This document shows positions 33,629-42,400 of a stretch of DNA of 64,000 nucleotides, piece by piece. The position numbers and the translations under genes were made by a program. Numbering within the stretch: the first letter of the stretch is position 1; each line of letters starts with the position of its first letter. The DNA is from Bradyrhizobium roseum (lineage in GTDB: Bacteria > Pseudomonadota > Alphaproteobacteria > Rhizobiales > Xanthobacteraceae), in the NCBI RefSeq assembly GCF_030413175.1, contig NZ_CP129212.1:4936450-5000449 (forward strand), read 5' to 3'. Below the pieces are notes generated by a model that searched no databases, had not been told where the DNA came from, and was given only the letters and a program-made list of their open reading frames with translations.

Positions 33629-34804
33629 TTACGCTGCGATCAGGTCGCGTATCGGCGGCACGTGCGCTTCGTCGGCGACCAGTTCCTCGCAGAACATCCG
33701 GGCTTCCTCGCGCGCGGACTCGGTCGCAAAACGCCGCAGCAGGATCAAGAGCGGCTCGGCGGATTTGCCGTCGGTTTCGCAATGAGTCAGAACGCGCTCG
33801 ACCATGCGGCGGCGCAGTCGCTCCGCGCCACCGGCGGTATCGACATAGCCGGTCTCGCAGCTTGCCTCGAGCGCGACGACGAACGCGGCGAAGGTCGATT
33901 CCGGCAGGCCGGCACGGACCAGCAGCGCCCGCAGGCCGGCGGCGCCGCGGTCATGCACCAGCGCGGTGACGCGCGCCAGCGGCAGGCTGGCCAGTTGAGC
34001 CAGCGCGGCCTCGAACAGTTCGATGTTGCCCGACAACAGCGCGCGCAGGATCAGGCCGGCGTTGAGTTGTCCCGTGGCGAGCAGATGCTGCACCAGACCC
34101 TGCATGTCCTCGCCGCGCGAGCGGGCCGCAATGCTGATGGTGGAACGCTCACGGGACTCTTCCGCCAGCCGCCCGGCCCGTTCGGGGCTCAGCCAGTTGC
34201 GGGCGGCAGCGAACTGCGCCAGCGTGCTCGACAGTTTCGCGACCAGCGCGGCGCGGGTGGCGGCCGGCAGGCCCTCGAGCACCAGCATCGCTTCACGGAT
34301 GGCAGCGAGATGGCCATGCCGTTCGACGATACGGTCCCAGGAAAATGGCGCAAGTTCGGCGTACGCATTTTCGATCAGTTCGAGCGCGGCTGCCGCCGAA
34401 CCGACTTCGGCAATCGCGGCGGAGACCGACGACGGCAGATTGATGCGGCGGGCGATGGCGCATTGCGTATCGCTGGTGCCGGTCGCAACGATATCGACGA
34501 GGTCGGCGTCGATCAAAAGCGGCGAGTGTTCGAGGATCGGCAGCGCGATCGACGGCTGGTCGGAAGCAAGCGCCCGTACGATCGTGGCCGGCGCGTCAGG
34601 GCTTCGCGAAAATACTTCCGCCATCGCCAGCCGAACCAGCGGCGACGGATCATCGAGCAGCATCAGCAACGCGCCTTCGGCGGCGATGCGATCGTCCTCG
34701 GTAAGGTCTGAAATCAACCAGGCCCGCGCCAACGCCCGCGTCGCCTCTGCCCGCTCGCCTGCCGGAGCGGTACGAATCCAACTGATGAACTGCCGAACAA
34801 TCAT
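33629..34804 (-). CDS. DUF2336 protein
   Basis: 391 residues from ATG 34804 (a longer frame to 34852 is less likely). All-helical, HEAT-like sequence with the DUF2336 signatures: LARAWLISDLTEDDRIAAEGALLMLLDDPSPLVRLAMAEVFSRS reads as the N-terminal repeats, and PILEHSPLLIDADLVDIV follows. The last 150 residues are further helices. There is no signal peptide or membrane helix. DUF2336 proteins are common in alphaproteobacteria and have no settled function as far as I know. It converges on the receiver/HPt operon. A degenerate CtrA-like half-matching site is upstream. Confidence 0.85.
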   Translation of the reverse strand: MIVRQFISWIRTAPAGERAEATRALARAWLISDLTEDDRIAAEGALLMLLDDPSPLVRLAMAEVFSRSPDAPATIVRALASDQPSIALPILEHSPLLIDADLVDIVATGTSDTQCAIARRINLPSSVSAAIAEVGSAAAALELIENAYAELAPFSWDRIVERHGHLAAIREAMLVLEGLPAATRAALVAKLSSTLAQFAAARNWLSPERAGRLAEESRERSTISIAARSRGEDMQGLVQHLLATGQLNAGLILRALLSGNIELFEAALAQLASLPLARVTALVHDRGAAGLRALLVRAGLPESTFAAFVVALEASCETGYVDTAGGAERLRRRMVERVLTHCETDGKSAEPLLILLRRFATESAREEARMFCEELVADEAHVPPIRDLIAA

Positions 34805-34966
34805 GGTCCTGGCTACGCAACCTGTGACGACACCGTGACGCGGTGCCAACATCAGAAAAAATAAACCATGACGCTTAACAAAGGGTTCACCATAAACAGC
34901 TGGTTTTATTGACGTTTTGTTAAGGGGGCAAAGACGGCCTCGCGCTCCCCAAGCCGCAGCATATGA

Positions 34967-36547
34967 TTACCGCTGGAGAGGCGGAGGCAAGAAGCCACCG
35001 AACTCGCGCTCCATCAGTCCCGCAAACGCAATTGTCGTCCGGTCTTCCAGGTACGATCCGATGATCTGCACGCCGATCGGAAGGCCCTCGCGTGAGCGGC
35101 CGATCGGCATCACCGTTGCAGGCAAACCGGGCGGCGTCGCCAGCGTCGCCCACACGATCTGGGACAGATAGGGATGCGCGGCGCCGTCGATGTTGAGGCT
35201 GCGCTCCTCCATGTCGTCGAGGTGATCGTGCGGAAACGCGACCACCGCATGAGGTGGGCAGAGCACGACGTCGAACTGGCTGAACAACATGCTCCATTGC
35301 TGACGCAACCGCGCGCGCGCGATTTCGCCCGCCATCCATTCGTGATGCGTCAGCAGCGGCGCCCGGATTCGCCATGCCTTCAGACTGTCATCGTCGCGCG
35401 ACAGCGCTGCGGCCGCTTCGCGCATCCTCTGGAAATATTCGGGAGGCCGGCCGAAGTTCACGACGTTGCGCACAAGTCTGGTGTGCAGCCTCGCCGACTC
35501 GGCAAGATCAGGAAGTAACGCGCTCGATCGCGCTACTGTCGCACCCGCTTTAGTCAGACGGCCTGCAAGCTGATCCAGCGCCGTGCGAACGGCCGATGCC
35601 ACCGGCAGCAACGGGTGGCCGTCGATGACGAGCACGCGATAGCTGCGCAGATCGGCATGGCGCGCGGCCGGTAGCCACAGCCGATAGGCGGTCGCCTGAT
35701 TTTCGTCGGGACCTGCCAGGACGTCGAGCGCCATTGCAAGATCGTCAGCGGTGCGCGCCATCGGGCCGCAGACGCCAAGTCCGCTCGTGAGATCGGTCTG
35801 CAGTGGCAGTGCGCGCGGCGGCGCGTGGCCGCGTTGCGGCACCAGATCTGATGTCGGCTTGTGGCCGAACACACCGCAAAAATGCGCCGGCACGCGGATC
35901 GAGCCGCTGACGTCCGAGCCCAACTCCAAAGCAACATAACCCGCGGCCAGCGCGGCGGCCGATCCGCCTGACGAGCCGCCCGGCGTTCGCGCCGGATCCC
36001 AGGGGTTATTGGTCGCATTGTAGATGGTGTTGTAGCTCTGCCAGTCGGCGATGGCGATCGCGAGATTGGTCTTGCCGACGACGACCGCACCCGCGGCCTT
36101 CAGGCGCGCGACCGCAACCGCGTCTTCCGCAGCGCGCCAGTCGCGCCCCATGGGAAGTCCCCACGTCGTCGGTAGCCCGCCAACGTTGAAGGATTCCTTG
36201 ACGCTGACGGGAATGCCGAGCAGCGGCTTGCGCTCGCCTTGTGCCAGCGCCCGGTCCGCAGCAGCAGCCGACAACCGCGCCCGCTCAAAGTCGCGCACGA
36301 CCATGGCATTGATGCGTGCATCTTGCACCTCGATCCGCTTGATCGCCTGATCCAGCAATTCGGTCGCGGATATTTTGTAGCTGTCGAGCAGGCCGCGCAA
36401 CTCGGCGACACTGCGATACGCAAGGCCATCACTGGCGGAAGCCGCGTTGCGCTGGGCTACAGCCGAACTTTTCCCCGCACCTGCCGCCACGACAGCTGCG
36501 GCACCGGCCGCCGCCAGAAACGAACGTCTGTTCAGGAATTGGTGCAT
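34967..36547 (-). CDS. Amidase-signature family enzyme, exported
   Basis: 526 residues with a twin-arginine-type signal (NRRSFLAAAGAAAVVAAG). The Ser-cisSer-Lys triad regions are present: Lys in LLGIPVSVKESFNV, the glycine/serine loop TPGGSSGGSAAALAAG, and the nucleophile region GSDVSGSIRVPAHFCGVFGHKPT. C-terminal PIGRSREGLPIGVQIIG is typical of the family. It hydrolyses an amide bond; substrate unknown. The Tat signal suggests it is exported folded to the periplasm, unusual for GatA-type amidases but seen in some. An AraC-type regulator gene lies just upstream on the same strand. Confidence 0.92.
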   Translation of the reverse strand: MHQFLNRRSFLAAAGAAAVVAAGAGKSSAVAQRNAASASDGLAYRSVAELRGLLDSYKISATELLDQAIKRIEVQDARINAMVVRDFERARLSAAAADRALAQGERKPLLGIPVSVKESFNVGGLPTTWGLPMGRDWRAAEDAVAVARLKAAGAVVVGKTNLAIAIADWQSYNTIYNATNNPWDPARTPGGSSGGSAAALAAGYVALELGSDVSGSIRVPAHFCGVFGHKPTSDLVPQRGHAPPRALPLQTDLTSGLGVCGPMARTADDLAMALDVLAGPDENQATAYRLWLPAARHADLRSYRVLVIDGHPLLPVASAVRTALDQLAGRLTKAGATVARSSALLPDLAESARLHTRLVRNVVNFGRPPEYFQRMREAAAALSRDDDSLKAWRIRAPLLTHHEWMAGEIARARLRQQWSMLFSQFDVVLCPPHAVVAFPHDHLDDMEERSLNIDGAAHPYLSQIVWATLATPPGLPATVMPIGRSREGLPIGVQIIGSYLEDRTTIAFAGLMEREFGGFLPPPLQR

Positions 36548-36618
36548 GAAACGTCGCCTTCTGCAGTTGATGCAGAAAACGATAGAGACGGCCTGTCAAC
36601 CGCGATTGTATATTTCGG

Positions 36619-37473
36619 TCATCGTGGGCCGCGCGACTTCCAGCCTGCGCTGTTGGCGGCCAGGTCGTGACCTGGCACGATCACGTTGTTCCAGTCGCCG
36701 ATCAGATGACTGGGCGGCACACCGGCCAGCGCATGGCACTCGCGAATGAAATGTGCCTGATCAAAATAGCCGGCCTGGTGAAGAATGTCGGTCCACGGCC
36801 GTCCCGGCGCGGCAAGATGAGCCACCAGCGCCGCGTCGAAACGAACGGTCCTCGCGTAGTGCTTGGGTGACAAGCCTATCTCGGTCCTGAAGCGACGCTG
36901 GAATTGCCGGGCGCTCAGCCCCGCCCGCGCGGCAAGCGGTTCGATCCGCGCCCTTCCTGCTGTTTTCAAAAGCACGCGCGAGGCATGGTCGATGCCGTCC
37001 AGCGCCGCGCATCCTTCCAGCATAGCGCCAAACCATCGTTCAGCGGCGGCGACACGCGATGGAAAGTCAACCGCCGAACGGACGGCATCGCCCAGCCACT
37101 TGGCGCGGTAGCCCAGGACATCGGACGCCGGAATCCCTTCGTTGATCAGGCTGCTCATGTCCACGCCGACCAACCGATTGAGGCCCGCCGGCTGAAACAG
37201 GATATTGAACAGATGGATTTCGCCGGAGGCATGGAGCTGAATGCGACGCGAGCCCTGCGGCCCGACCACCGCCATGTCCGGCGAGGCCTGCGCGAGACCG
37301 CCGTCGATCCTGACCCTGAAAGGCTCCTTCAGGACGATGTCGATGATCTGGTGAGGTCGCGGCGGAAGCGGCCAGGACAGGCCGGGCGAAGGCAGAAATC
37401 CGCGGCGTTCGCCAAACGAGCGAACGATGCCGCGAAGCGCCGGATGTGGCAGAACTCGCTTCTGAACTTCCAC
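36619..37473 (-). CDS. AraC-family regulator (DUF6597-like N-terminus)
   Basis: About 284 residues. I choose the GTG at 37473 because GGAGG lies five bases upstream of it, whereas the ATG at 37497 follows a large hairpin directly and has no ribosome binding site. The N-terminal domain (LLPPRPHQIIDIVL, GPQGSRRIQLHASGEIHLFNILFQPAG) is the beta-rich sensor seen in this AraC subgroup. The C-terminal HTH pair is EPLAARAGLSARQFQRRFRTEIGLSPKHYAR plus ILHQAGYFDQAHFIRECHALAGVPPSHL. It precedes the amidase by 72 bases; a shared transcript is plausible. Confidence 0.9.
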   Translation of the reverse strand: MEVQKRVLPHPALRGIVRSFGERRGFLPSPGLSWPLPPRPHQIIDIVLKEPFRVRIDGGLAQASPDMAVVGPQGSRRIQLHASGEIHLFNILFQPAGLNRLVGVDMSSLINEGIPASDVLGYRAKWLGDAVRSAVDFPSRVAAAERWFGAMLEGCAALDGIDHASRVLLKTAGRARIEPLAARAGLSARQFQRRFRTEIGLSPKHYARTVRFDAALVAHLAAPGRPWTDILHQAGYFDQAHFIRECHALAGVPPSHLIGDWNNVIVPGHDLAANSAGWKSRGPR

Positions 37474-37499
37474 CGCGGCCTCCAAGTGGAAAGCCATGA

Positions 37500-37537
37500 C
37501 GATCGCCCTGCCGGTACTCGTACCGGTAGGGCGATCG
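37500..37537. promoter_or_regulatory. Large palindrome upstream of the AraC-type gene
   Basis: Seventeen-base arms, CGATCGCCCTGCCGGTA and TACCGGTAGGGCGATCG, with one mismatch and a four-base centre. It lies between the transglycosylase stop and the AraC start on the same strand. It may be a terminator without a U tract or an operator bound by the regulator. Confidence 0.6.
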
Positions 37538-37580
37538 ATGGATGAATAGCACGGTTTGCCCGCGAGGGCATCGTTGGGGC

Positions 37581-38639
37581 TTAGCCGCTGAACGTGCCGA
37601 AGCGGTCACTAAAAAGATCAAGCCGGCCGGGTGCGCGGACCTCGGGCTTGTGTCCCGACAATGTCGTGCTTGTCGCAGCACTAGGCGTTGGCGCAACCGA
37701 ATTTGCCGGCGCAACCGAGGTCAGCGACGAATTGCTGCCCCACAATTCCTGCACCGCCGGCGAAATCGGCTGCGGGCGTTCGCCGGCCTGGAACAGCGAG
37801 CGGAACACCGGCTCGGACGCAACCGAGGCGGTTTGCGACGATGCCGCAACCGGCGTCACGTTGCGCTGAACCGGAAAGCTCGAGAGATAGGCGGCGTTGT
37901 CGATCGCCGTCGCCGCCGGCGTCGCGCTCGCGACCGTAACGCGCCTTGGCAGATCGCCGCCGGCAGCCGCCATCGCGGTGCGCGTCACCGGCGAGTTGGC
38001 AGCGGCTTCGTACCGGGTGTTCAGCACCGAATAAACCTGCGAGACGCTCCGCGCCTGTCCCGCGCGATCATAGAAGATCGACTGGTTGGCCGCCGCAGCG
38101 TTCGGAAACATCTGCGCGGCCGACGCGTTCGGATTGTCCTCGGCGCTCTGGATCAGCTTGCCGGCGCCGCCGACGCCCATGAAATGCGCCATATAGAGTT
38201 CGGCATCGGTCGGGCGGCGGCCGATCTTGCCGGTCAGCTTGAAACTGTTGGACTGGGTCAAGACCGCCGCCATCGACGAGGCGGCCTCCGGATCGTCGCG
38301 CAATTTCATGATCGCCGCGCGTGCGTCGGGGTCGCTGACCGAATAGCTGCCGGAAGGATTTTTGGTGATGGCGTCGGCATATTTGCCATAGCCGAGATGG
38401 GCGCCCGCTTCCTTCACCGTGCCGAGCCAGGTCTGGTCGATGAACTGAAACAGCCCCCGCGCCGACGAGGTGCTGGCGGCGGCCTTCGGATTGAAGTTGG
38501 ATTCCATCTTGGCGGTGGCGAGCAGATATTCGAAGCTCGCGCCGGTGGTCGATGCGGCCTGCCTGATCGAGCCCGCGATCCGCGCGCGCGCGGGATCGAC
38601 ACCTGCCGCAGCCGTGGCGCTTGTTGTGTCGACCGCCAT
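37581..38639 (-). CDS. SLT-domain lytic transglycosylase (flagellar type candidate)
   Basis: 352 residues from the ATG at 38639 (MAVDTTSA). Lytic transglycosylase core: the catalytic Glu in LATAKMESNFNPKA (about 46), followed by ARGLFQFIDQTWL, the AxGLFQF motif of SLT domains. A second conserved region reads YMAHFMGVGGAGKLI. The rest, about 150 residues, is Ala/Ser/Pro/Thr-rich and probably disordered. No classic signal peptide is seen. A perfect CtrA consensus (TTAA-N7-TTAACC) lies about 95 bases upstream. That fits a cell-cycle or motility role, as for flagellum-associated transglycosylases. Confidence 0.86.
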   Translation of the reverse strand: MAVDTTSATAAAGVDPARARIAGSIRQAASTTGASFEYLLATAKMESNFNPKAAASTSSARGLFQFIDQTWLGTVKEAGAHLGYGKYADAITKNPSGSYSVSDPDARAAIMKLRDDPEAASSMAAVLTQSNSFKLTGKIGRRPTDAELYMAHFMGVGGAGKLIQSAEDNPNASAAQMFPNAAAANQSIFYDRAGQARSVSQVYSVLNTRYEAAANSPVTRTAMAAAGGDLPRRVTVASATPAATAIDNAAYLSSFPVQRNVTPVAASSQTASVASEPVFRSLFQAGERPQPISPAVQELWGSNSSLTSVAPANSVAPTPSAATSTTLSGHKPEVRAPGRLDLFSDRFGTFSG

Positions 38640-38731
38640 ATCTCTGTTGCCCTGCCCCTCGCGAAATCCGCGCAGGCCTCGAGGCGCCAGCAATCAGCGC
38701 CCGTACGCCGTCGAGACTGCCGCAATCATGG

Positions 38732-38746
38732 TTAATGAGAGGTTAA
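38732..38746 (-). promoter_or_regulatory. CtrA box upstream of the transglycosylase gene
   Basis: On the minus strand, TTAACCTCTCATTAACC matches the CtrA consensus TTAA-N7-TTAA(CC) exactly, in the right orientation and about 95 bases before the start at 38639. Confidence 0.72.
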
Positions 38747-38935
38747 GGGCCGACACCGGTGCAACGCCCAGCGAGAGCAGGATCGAAGCCAAAAGGGAAA
38801 GTGCCGGAGACAATCAATAACGTCGCCGTGATGTCCCACCCCGACCGCGGGATGAACTTTCTACACATCGTACAAAGCGAGACAACGCAACGCCAACACC
38901 ATGGGCTGCGGTATTGGCGCATGGATGAGTTGAAC

Positions 38936-39364
38936 TTATTCCGAATATACTTTGGCCGGATCGAAATGCTTGTCGGCGTCCACGAATGACAGCCGCGTGT
39001 CGCCAGCGGCCGCATCGACCTTGCGGTAGAAACAGGAGCGCCGCCCGGTGTGGCAGGCCGCGCCCTGCTGCTCGACGCGAATCCAGATTGCATCCTGATC
39101 GCAATCCAGGCGCATCTCGATCACGCGCTGGGTGTGACCGGATGTCTCGCCCTTTCGCCACAACGCGTTGCGCGAGCGGCTGAAGTACCAGGCCTCGCCG
39201 CTTTCGATCGTCTTGCGCAGCGCCTCGTCGTTCATGTGCGCGACCATCAGCACGTCGCCGGTCGCGGCATCGGTCGCGACGCAGGTCACTAACCCGGACG
39301 CGTCGAATTTGGGCTGGAAGGCCAGCCCCTCTTCGCGGTCGTGATCATGTTTTGAAGCCGACAC
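38936..39364 (-). CDS. hisI: Phosphoribosyl-AMP cyclohydrolase
   Basis: 142 residues from GTG 39364 with GAGG at six bases. Third step of histidine biosynthesis: opening of the adenine ring of PR-AMP. Conserved marks are [38 protein letters not shown], the metal-binding [16 protein letters not shown], and [13 protein letters not shown] with the zinc cysteines. There is no fused HisE domain. It lies 26 bases after folE on the same strand, so they probably share a transcript. Confidence 0.95.
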   Translation of the reverse strand: MSASKHDHDREEGLAFQPKFDASGLVTCVATDAATGDVLMVAHMNDEALRKTIESGEAWYFSRSRNALWRKGETSGHTQRVIEMRLDCDQDAIWIRVEQQGAACHTGRRSCFYRKVDAAAGDTRLSFVDADKHFDPAKVYSE

Positions 39365-39390
39365 GGATGACCTCGCAACTCGAAGCGAGG

Positions 39391-40113
39391 TTACCGGCTC
39401 GGTCCTCGCACCAGGGACATGAAACGCTGCTGCTCCGACGGATTGTCGCGGAACACGCCGGTGAAGCGGCTGGTGAACGTGGTCGCGCCATGTTTGGCGA
39501 CGCCGCGCACCGACATGCAGGTATGCTCGGCCTCGATCAGCACGGCTACGCCGCGGGGTTTCAAGACCTCGTCGATCGCGGCTGCGATCTGCGCGGTCAG
39601 ATGCTCCTGGGTCTGCAGGCGGCGGGCGAAGATATCGGTGAGCCGCGCCAGCTTGGACAATCCCACCACGCGCTCGACCGGCGTATAGGCGATATGCGCC
39701 TTGCCGTAGAACGGCATCATGTGGTGCTCGCATTGCGAGGTAAATTCGATGTCGCGGATCAGGACGAAATCGTCATAACCGGCGGTTTCGCCAAAGGTGC
39801 GGTCGAGCACCTCGGCCGGGCACTGGTGATAGCCCTGATAGAGCTCGTCAAAGGCTTCGACCACGCGGCGCGGCGTGTCCAGCAAACCTTCGCGGCCGGT
39901 GTTCTCGCCGATATAACTGAGCAGGACGTGGACGGCCTGTTCGGCCTCCGCGCGCGACGGGCGAGGCAGGTCGGGGCGGACCGCAGCCGCCAAGAATTCG
40001 GCCGGATCGAGCTCGGCCGGACGGTTTTCCAAGGCTATATCGGGCGATTTCACTTCGGAAGGCCTCAGGTCGGAAGTCTTGTTTGGGCGGATGGATTTGA
40101 TCAATGCGTCCAT
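39391..40113 (-). CDS. folE: GTP cyclohydrolase I
   Basis: 240 residues. First enzyme of folate (tetrahydropterin) synthesis, converting GTP to dihydroneopterin triphosphate. Signatures: [20 protein letters not shown], the zinc ligands in [14 protein letters not shown], and [24 protein letters not shown]. The N-terminal 50 residues are a non-conserved extension common in Bradyrhizobium. It leads a probable folE-hisI transcript; the two cyclohydrolases serve separate pathways but share chemistry. Confidence 0.96.
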   Translation of the reverse strand: MDALIKSIRPNKTSDLRPSEVKSPDIALENRPAELDPAEFLAAAVRPDLPRPSRAEAEQAVHVLLSYIGENTGREGLLDTPRRVVEAFDELYQGYHQCPAEVLDRTFGETAGYDDFVLIRDIEFTSQCEHHMMPFYGKAHIAYTPVERVVGLSKLARLTDIFARRLQTQEHLTAQIAAAIDEVLKPRGVAVLIEAEHTCMSVRGVAKHGATTFTSRFTGVFRDNPSEQQRFMSLVRGPSR

Positions 40114-40319
40114 GTCTTCTCCGTTCGACCGGCCCGAAGGGCCGGAGTGTCACCGGGCAGACGGGGCGGATTGCCCGCCGGGCGCCTGAGTCCCATCTGA
40201 AATACGTTAAAACCCAAACCGGTTTCGTTCCGGCCCGCCTTCGACAACCGCCGGGCTGTTTTTCCGCCGTTGCTGCCCATATATAGGACGATGAAACCCT
40301 GCCGCCAAGGGCGCTTAAA

Positions 40320-40793
40320 ATGCCGCCCGGGACACCTGATCTCATGCTGAATGACATCTACAACAAGCGGATCATCGAACTGGCGGGCAACATCCCCCGC
40401 CTCGGCCGCCTTCCCGACCCCCATGCCAGCGCCACGGCCCACTCCAAACTGTGCGGATCTACCGTCAAAGTCGACCTCAAGATGGACGGACCGGTCGTGA
40501 CCGACTTCGCTCATGACGTGAAGGCCTGCGCGCTGGGCCAGGCCTCCTCCTCGATCATGGCCAGCCACGTGGTTGGCGCGACGGCCGCCGAGTTACGTGA
40601 ATTGCGAGAAACCGTCCGCAAGATGCTGAAGGAAAACGGCAGTCCGCCGCAGGGCAAGTGGGCCGACGTCGCCCTGCTCGAGCCGGTACGCGACTACAAG
40701 GCCCGCCACGCCTCGACCATGCTGACCTTCGACGCCGTGGTGGATGCCATCGGCCAGATTGAGGCGAAGGCGAAGCAGACGGCAAAGGCGTAG
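40320..40793 (+). CDS. IscU/NifU-like iron-sulfur scaffold protein
   Basis: 157 residues from ATG 40320 (ATG 40344 alternative). It has the scaffold fold of IscU/SufU: HSKLCGSTVKVDL with the first Cys and KACALGQASSSIMASHVVGA with the second. The place of the third Cys reads PVRDYKARHASTML, so that ligand is replaced. I recall other alphaproteobacterial members with the same RHAST form, but could not check. It may act as an Fe-S or metal carrier rather than a standard IscU. Its stop codon lies inside a 31-base palindrome shared with the next, convergent gene. Confidence 0.85.
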   Translation: MPPGTPDLMLNDIYNKRIIELAGNIPRLGRLPDPHASATAHSKLCGSTVKVDLKMDGPVVTDFAHDVKACALGQASSSIMASHVVGATAAELRELRETVRKMLKENGSPPQGKWADVALLEPVRDYKARHASTMLTFDAVVDAIGQIEAKAKQTAKA

Positions 40794-40861
40794 GGCGGGT
40801 TCTCGCTAACCCGCCATCTCGCACGGGAGCGGCGGGTTAGCGAGAACCCGCCCTACGCCTT
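40785..40861. repeat. 31-bp perfect inverted repeat across both stop codons
   Basis: Two 31-base arms, 40785-40815 and 40831-40861, are exact complements around a 15-base loop. The core is TAGGGCGGGTTCTCGCTAAC. The left arm contains the stop of the scaffold gene and the right arm contains most of the stop of the convergent gene. It should act as a bidirectional terminator; its length and perfection suggest a dispersed repeat that inserted between two genes. Confidence 0.85.
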
Positions 40862-41777
40862 ACTTCTGCGGCTGGATCGGCGCCGTCACAGAGCCACCGG
40901 TTGGAACCGCGGCTTCGGCGGTCTTGGTGGACTTGCCCGCTTGTGCCGGCGCGTCACCGCCAACGGCCGAGCTGACGAAGCGGTCCTGCGGCTTGGCGGG
41001 CTTTGCTTCCGCCATCGGCAACGCAGCATTGTCGCTCGGGAATACGTCCGCGGCGACTTCGGTCGTGACCAGATTGGCCAGCCGCAGTTCAGCGCGCGAC
41101 ATCTCGTGCAGATCTTCCCAAGGCGGCACGCTGAGCGCGAGCGACAGCAGGTCGCCGCTGCCACCCATGTCGAAAGTGTATTTGGTGAGTCGCCCGATGT
41201 CGCGCTGGACGATCATCAGATCCTGCGCAGAATAGCTTGCCGCTTTAGCGTCATCGGCGCGGTCGCCCATCCAGATCTGGTGCACGCGGACATGCGCCAC
41301 GGGCGGCACGTAACGCGTCTTGCCCGACAGCAGCAGGAACACGCACATCGACTCGCAATAGGCCTCCGGCGTCACGCTCGCGCGCTCACCTTGCGCGGTC
41401 TGCGTGCGCACGGTGGCGCCGACGGTGGTCAGCGCGCCGAGGCTGCGAAATTTTCGCCCAAGTATGATGGAGTCATTGACCGAGCCGCCGCTGGAATCCA
41501 GCACGATGGTCGCGCCGGCAAGCTGTTTATCCCTGGCGAATTCCTCGAATTCGCGCGGACTGTCCGATGTGACGATGCCGACTGCCGAGACCCAGCCCCT
41601 GCAATCGGGCTGGCACGCATTCCACTTGAAATGCATCGGCTGCTTGCGTTCTTCAAGGGTGCCGCCGGCGTGCGCCGAGTTGCCGAGCGTCGTGACCGCG
41701 CCCGGCAATGCGAGACAGACGGCAGTGGCGCCGAGGAGCGCCCAGCCGCGAAATTTCAGCGACCTCACAAACCTCAA
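40860..41777 (-). CDS. ClpP-fold periplasmic protein (COG3904-like)
   Basis: About 305 residues; the start is taken at TTG 41777 (GGAAGGAA upstream), with GTG 41768 as a near alternative. A signal peptide (WALLGATAVCLALPGAVTTLG) precedes a crotonase/ClpP-type core: IVLDSSGGSVNDSIILGRKFRSLG and SVTPEAYCESMCVFLLLSG, then ARVHQIW-type strands (VPPVAHVRVHQIWMG). The CxSxC at the catalytic position is the usual form in the COG3904 predicted periplasmic group. The last 80 residues are Ala/Pro/Lys-rich. A protease activity is possible but unproven. Confidence 0.78.
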   Translation of the reverse strand: MRFVRSLKFRGWALLGATAVCLALPGAVTTLGNSAHAGGTLEERKQPMHFKWNACQPDCRGWVSAVGIVTSDSPREFEEFARDKQLAGATIVLDSSGGSVNDSIILGRKFRSLGALTTVGATVRTQTAQGERASVTPEAYCESMCVFLLLSGKTRYVPPVAHVRVHQIWMGDRADDAKAASYSAQDLMIVQRDIGRLTKYTFDMGGSGDLLSLALSVPPWEDLHEMSRAELRLANLVTTEVAADVFPSDNAALPMAEAKPAKPQDRFVSSAVGGDAPAQAGKSTKTAEAAVPTGGSVTAPIQPQK

Positions 41778-42013
41778 TTTGGTTCCTTCCCCCAAGCCCC
41801 GTCCGTGAACAGCAGCAATGGCTTCAGTGTAGCCCAAGATGATTCTGTCATCGATCCGTATGAAAACGGTAACGGTGCTGACTTGTGTCGTCCATCATAC
41901 CTTGGCGTGCTACACCTCTTCGCAGCGCGATAATTGTCGACTGTGGCGCAAATATCTGCCCCGCATCAGTTCCTTGATATGGAACCCCCGCAAGATTACG
42001 TAGCTGGTTCAGC

Positions 42014-42358
42014 ATGGCACCCACCGATCCGTTTCCTCACAAACCATGCACGGAGTGTGCCAGCGCGGCCCGCCGCCTGCCGCGCAATGCCGGGCGCGCG
42101 CTGATCTGGATCTACCGACACACGCTCTCGCCGCTGGTCGGCTACAACTGCCGGCATCTTCCGACCTGTTCGGTGTATGGCGACGAAGCGATCGAACGGT
42201 TTGGGTTGTGGGGCGGCGGCTGGATGACGCTGGCGCGGATACTGCGCTGCCAGCCCTGGGGCACGTCCGGCATCGACAACGTTCCGGCGACCAGGCCGCC
42301 GGGCGCGCGGTGGTATCTGCCGTGGCGCTACGGACGGTGGCGCGGCGTCAACGGCTGA
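42014..42358 (+). CDS. yidD: Membrane protein insertion efficiency factor
   Basis: 114 residues. The core matches YidD: LIWIYRHTLSPLVGYNCRHLPTCSVYGDEAIERFGLWGGGWMTLARILRCQPWG. YidD helps the YidC insertase at the inner membrane. The typical rpmH-rnpA-yidC neighbourhood is absent here, as in other Bradyrhizobium genomes. The N- and C-terminal ends are longer than the E. coli protein (about 85). Confidence 0.95.
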   Translation: MAPTDPFPHKPCTECASAARRLPRNAGRALIWIYRHTLSPLVGYNCRHLPTCSVYGDEAIERFGLWGGGWMTLARILRCQPWGTSGIDNVPATRPPGARWYLPWRYGRWRGVNG

Positions 42359-42400
42359 TGCATGCGCAGGGTTGATGCGTGCAACGCCGGTGTATCCGCG

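Noticed and set aside
34875..34890. Possible CtrA box (TTAA-N7-TTCA) before the DUF2336 gene
   Set aside because: Only one half-site is perfect; too weak to list as a feature.
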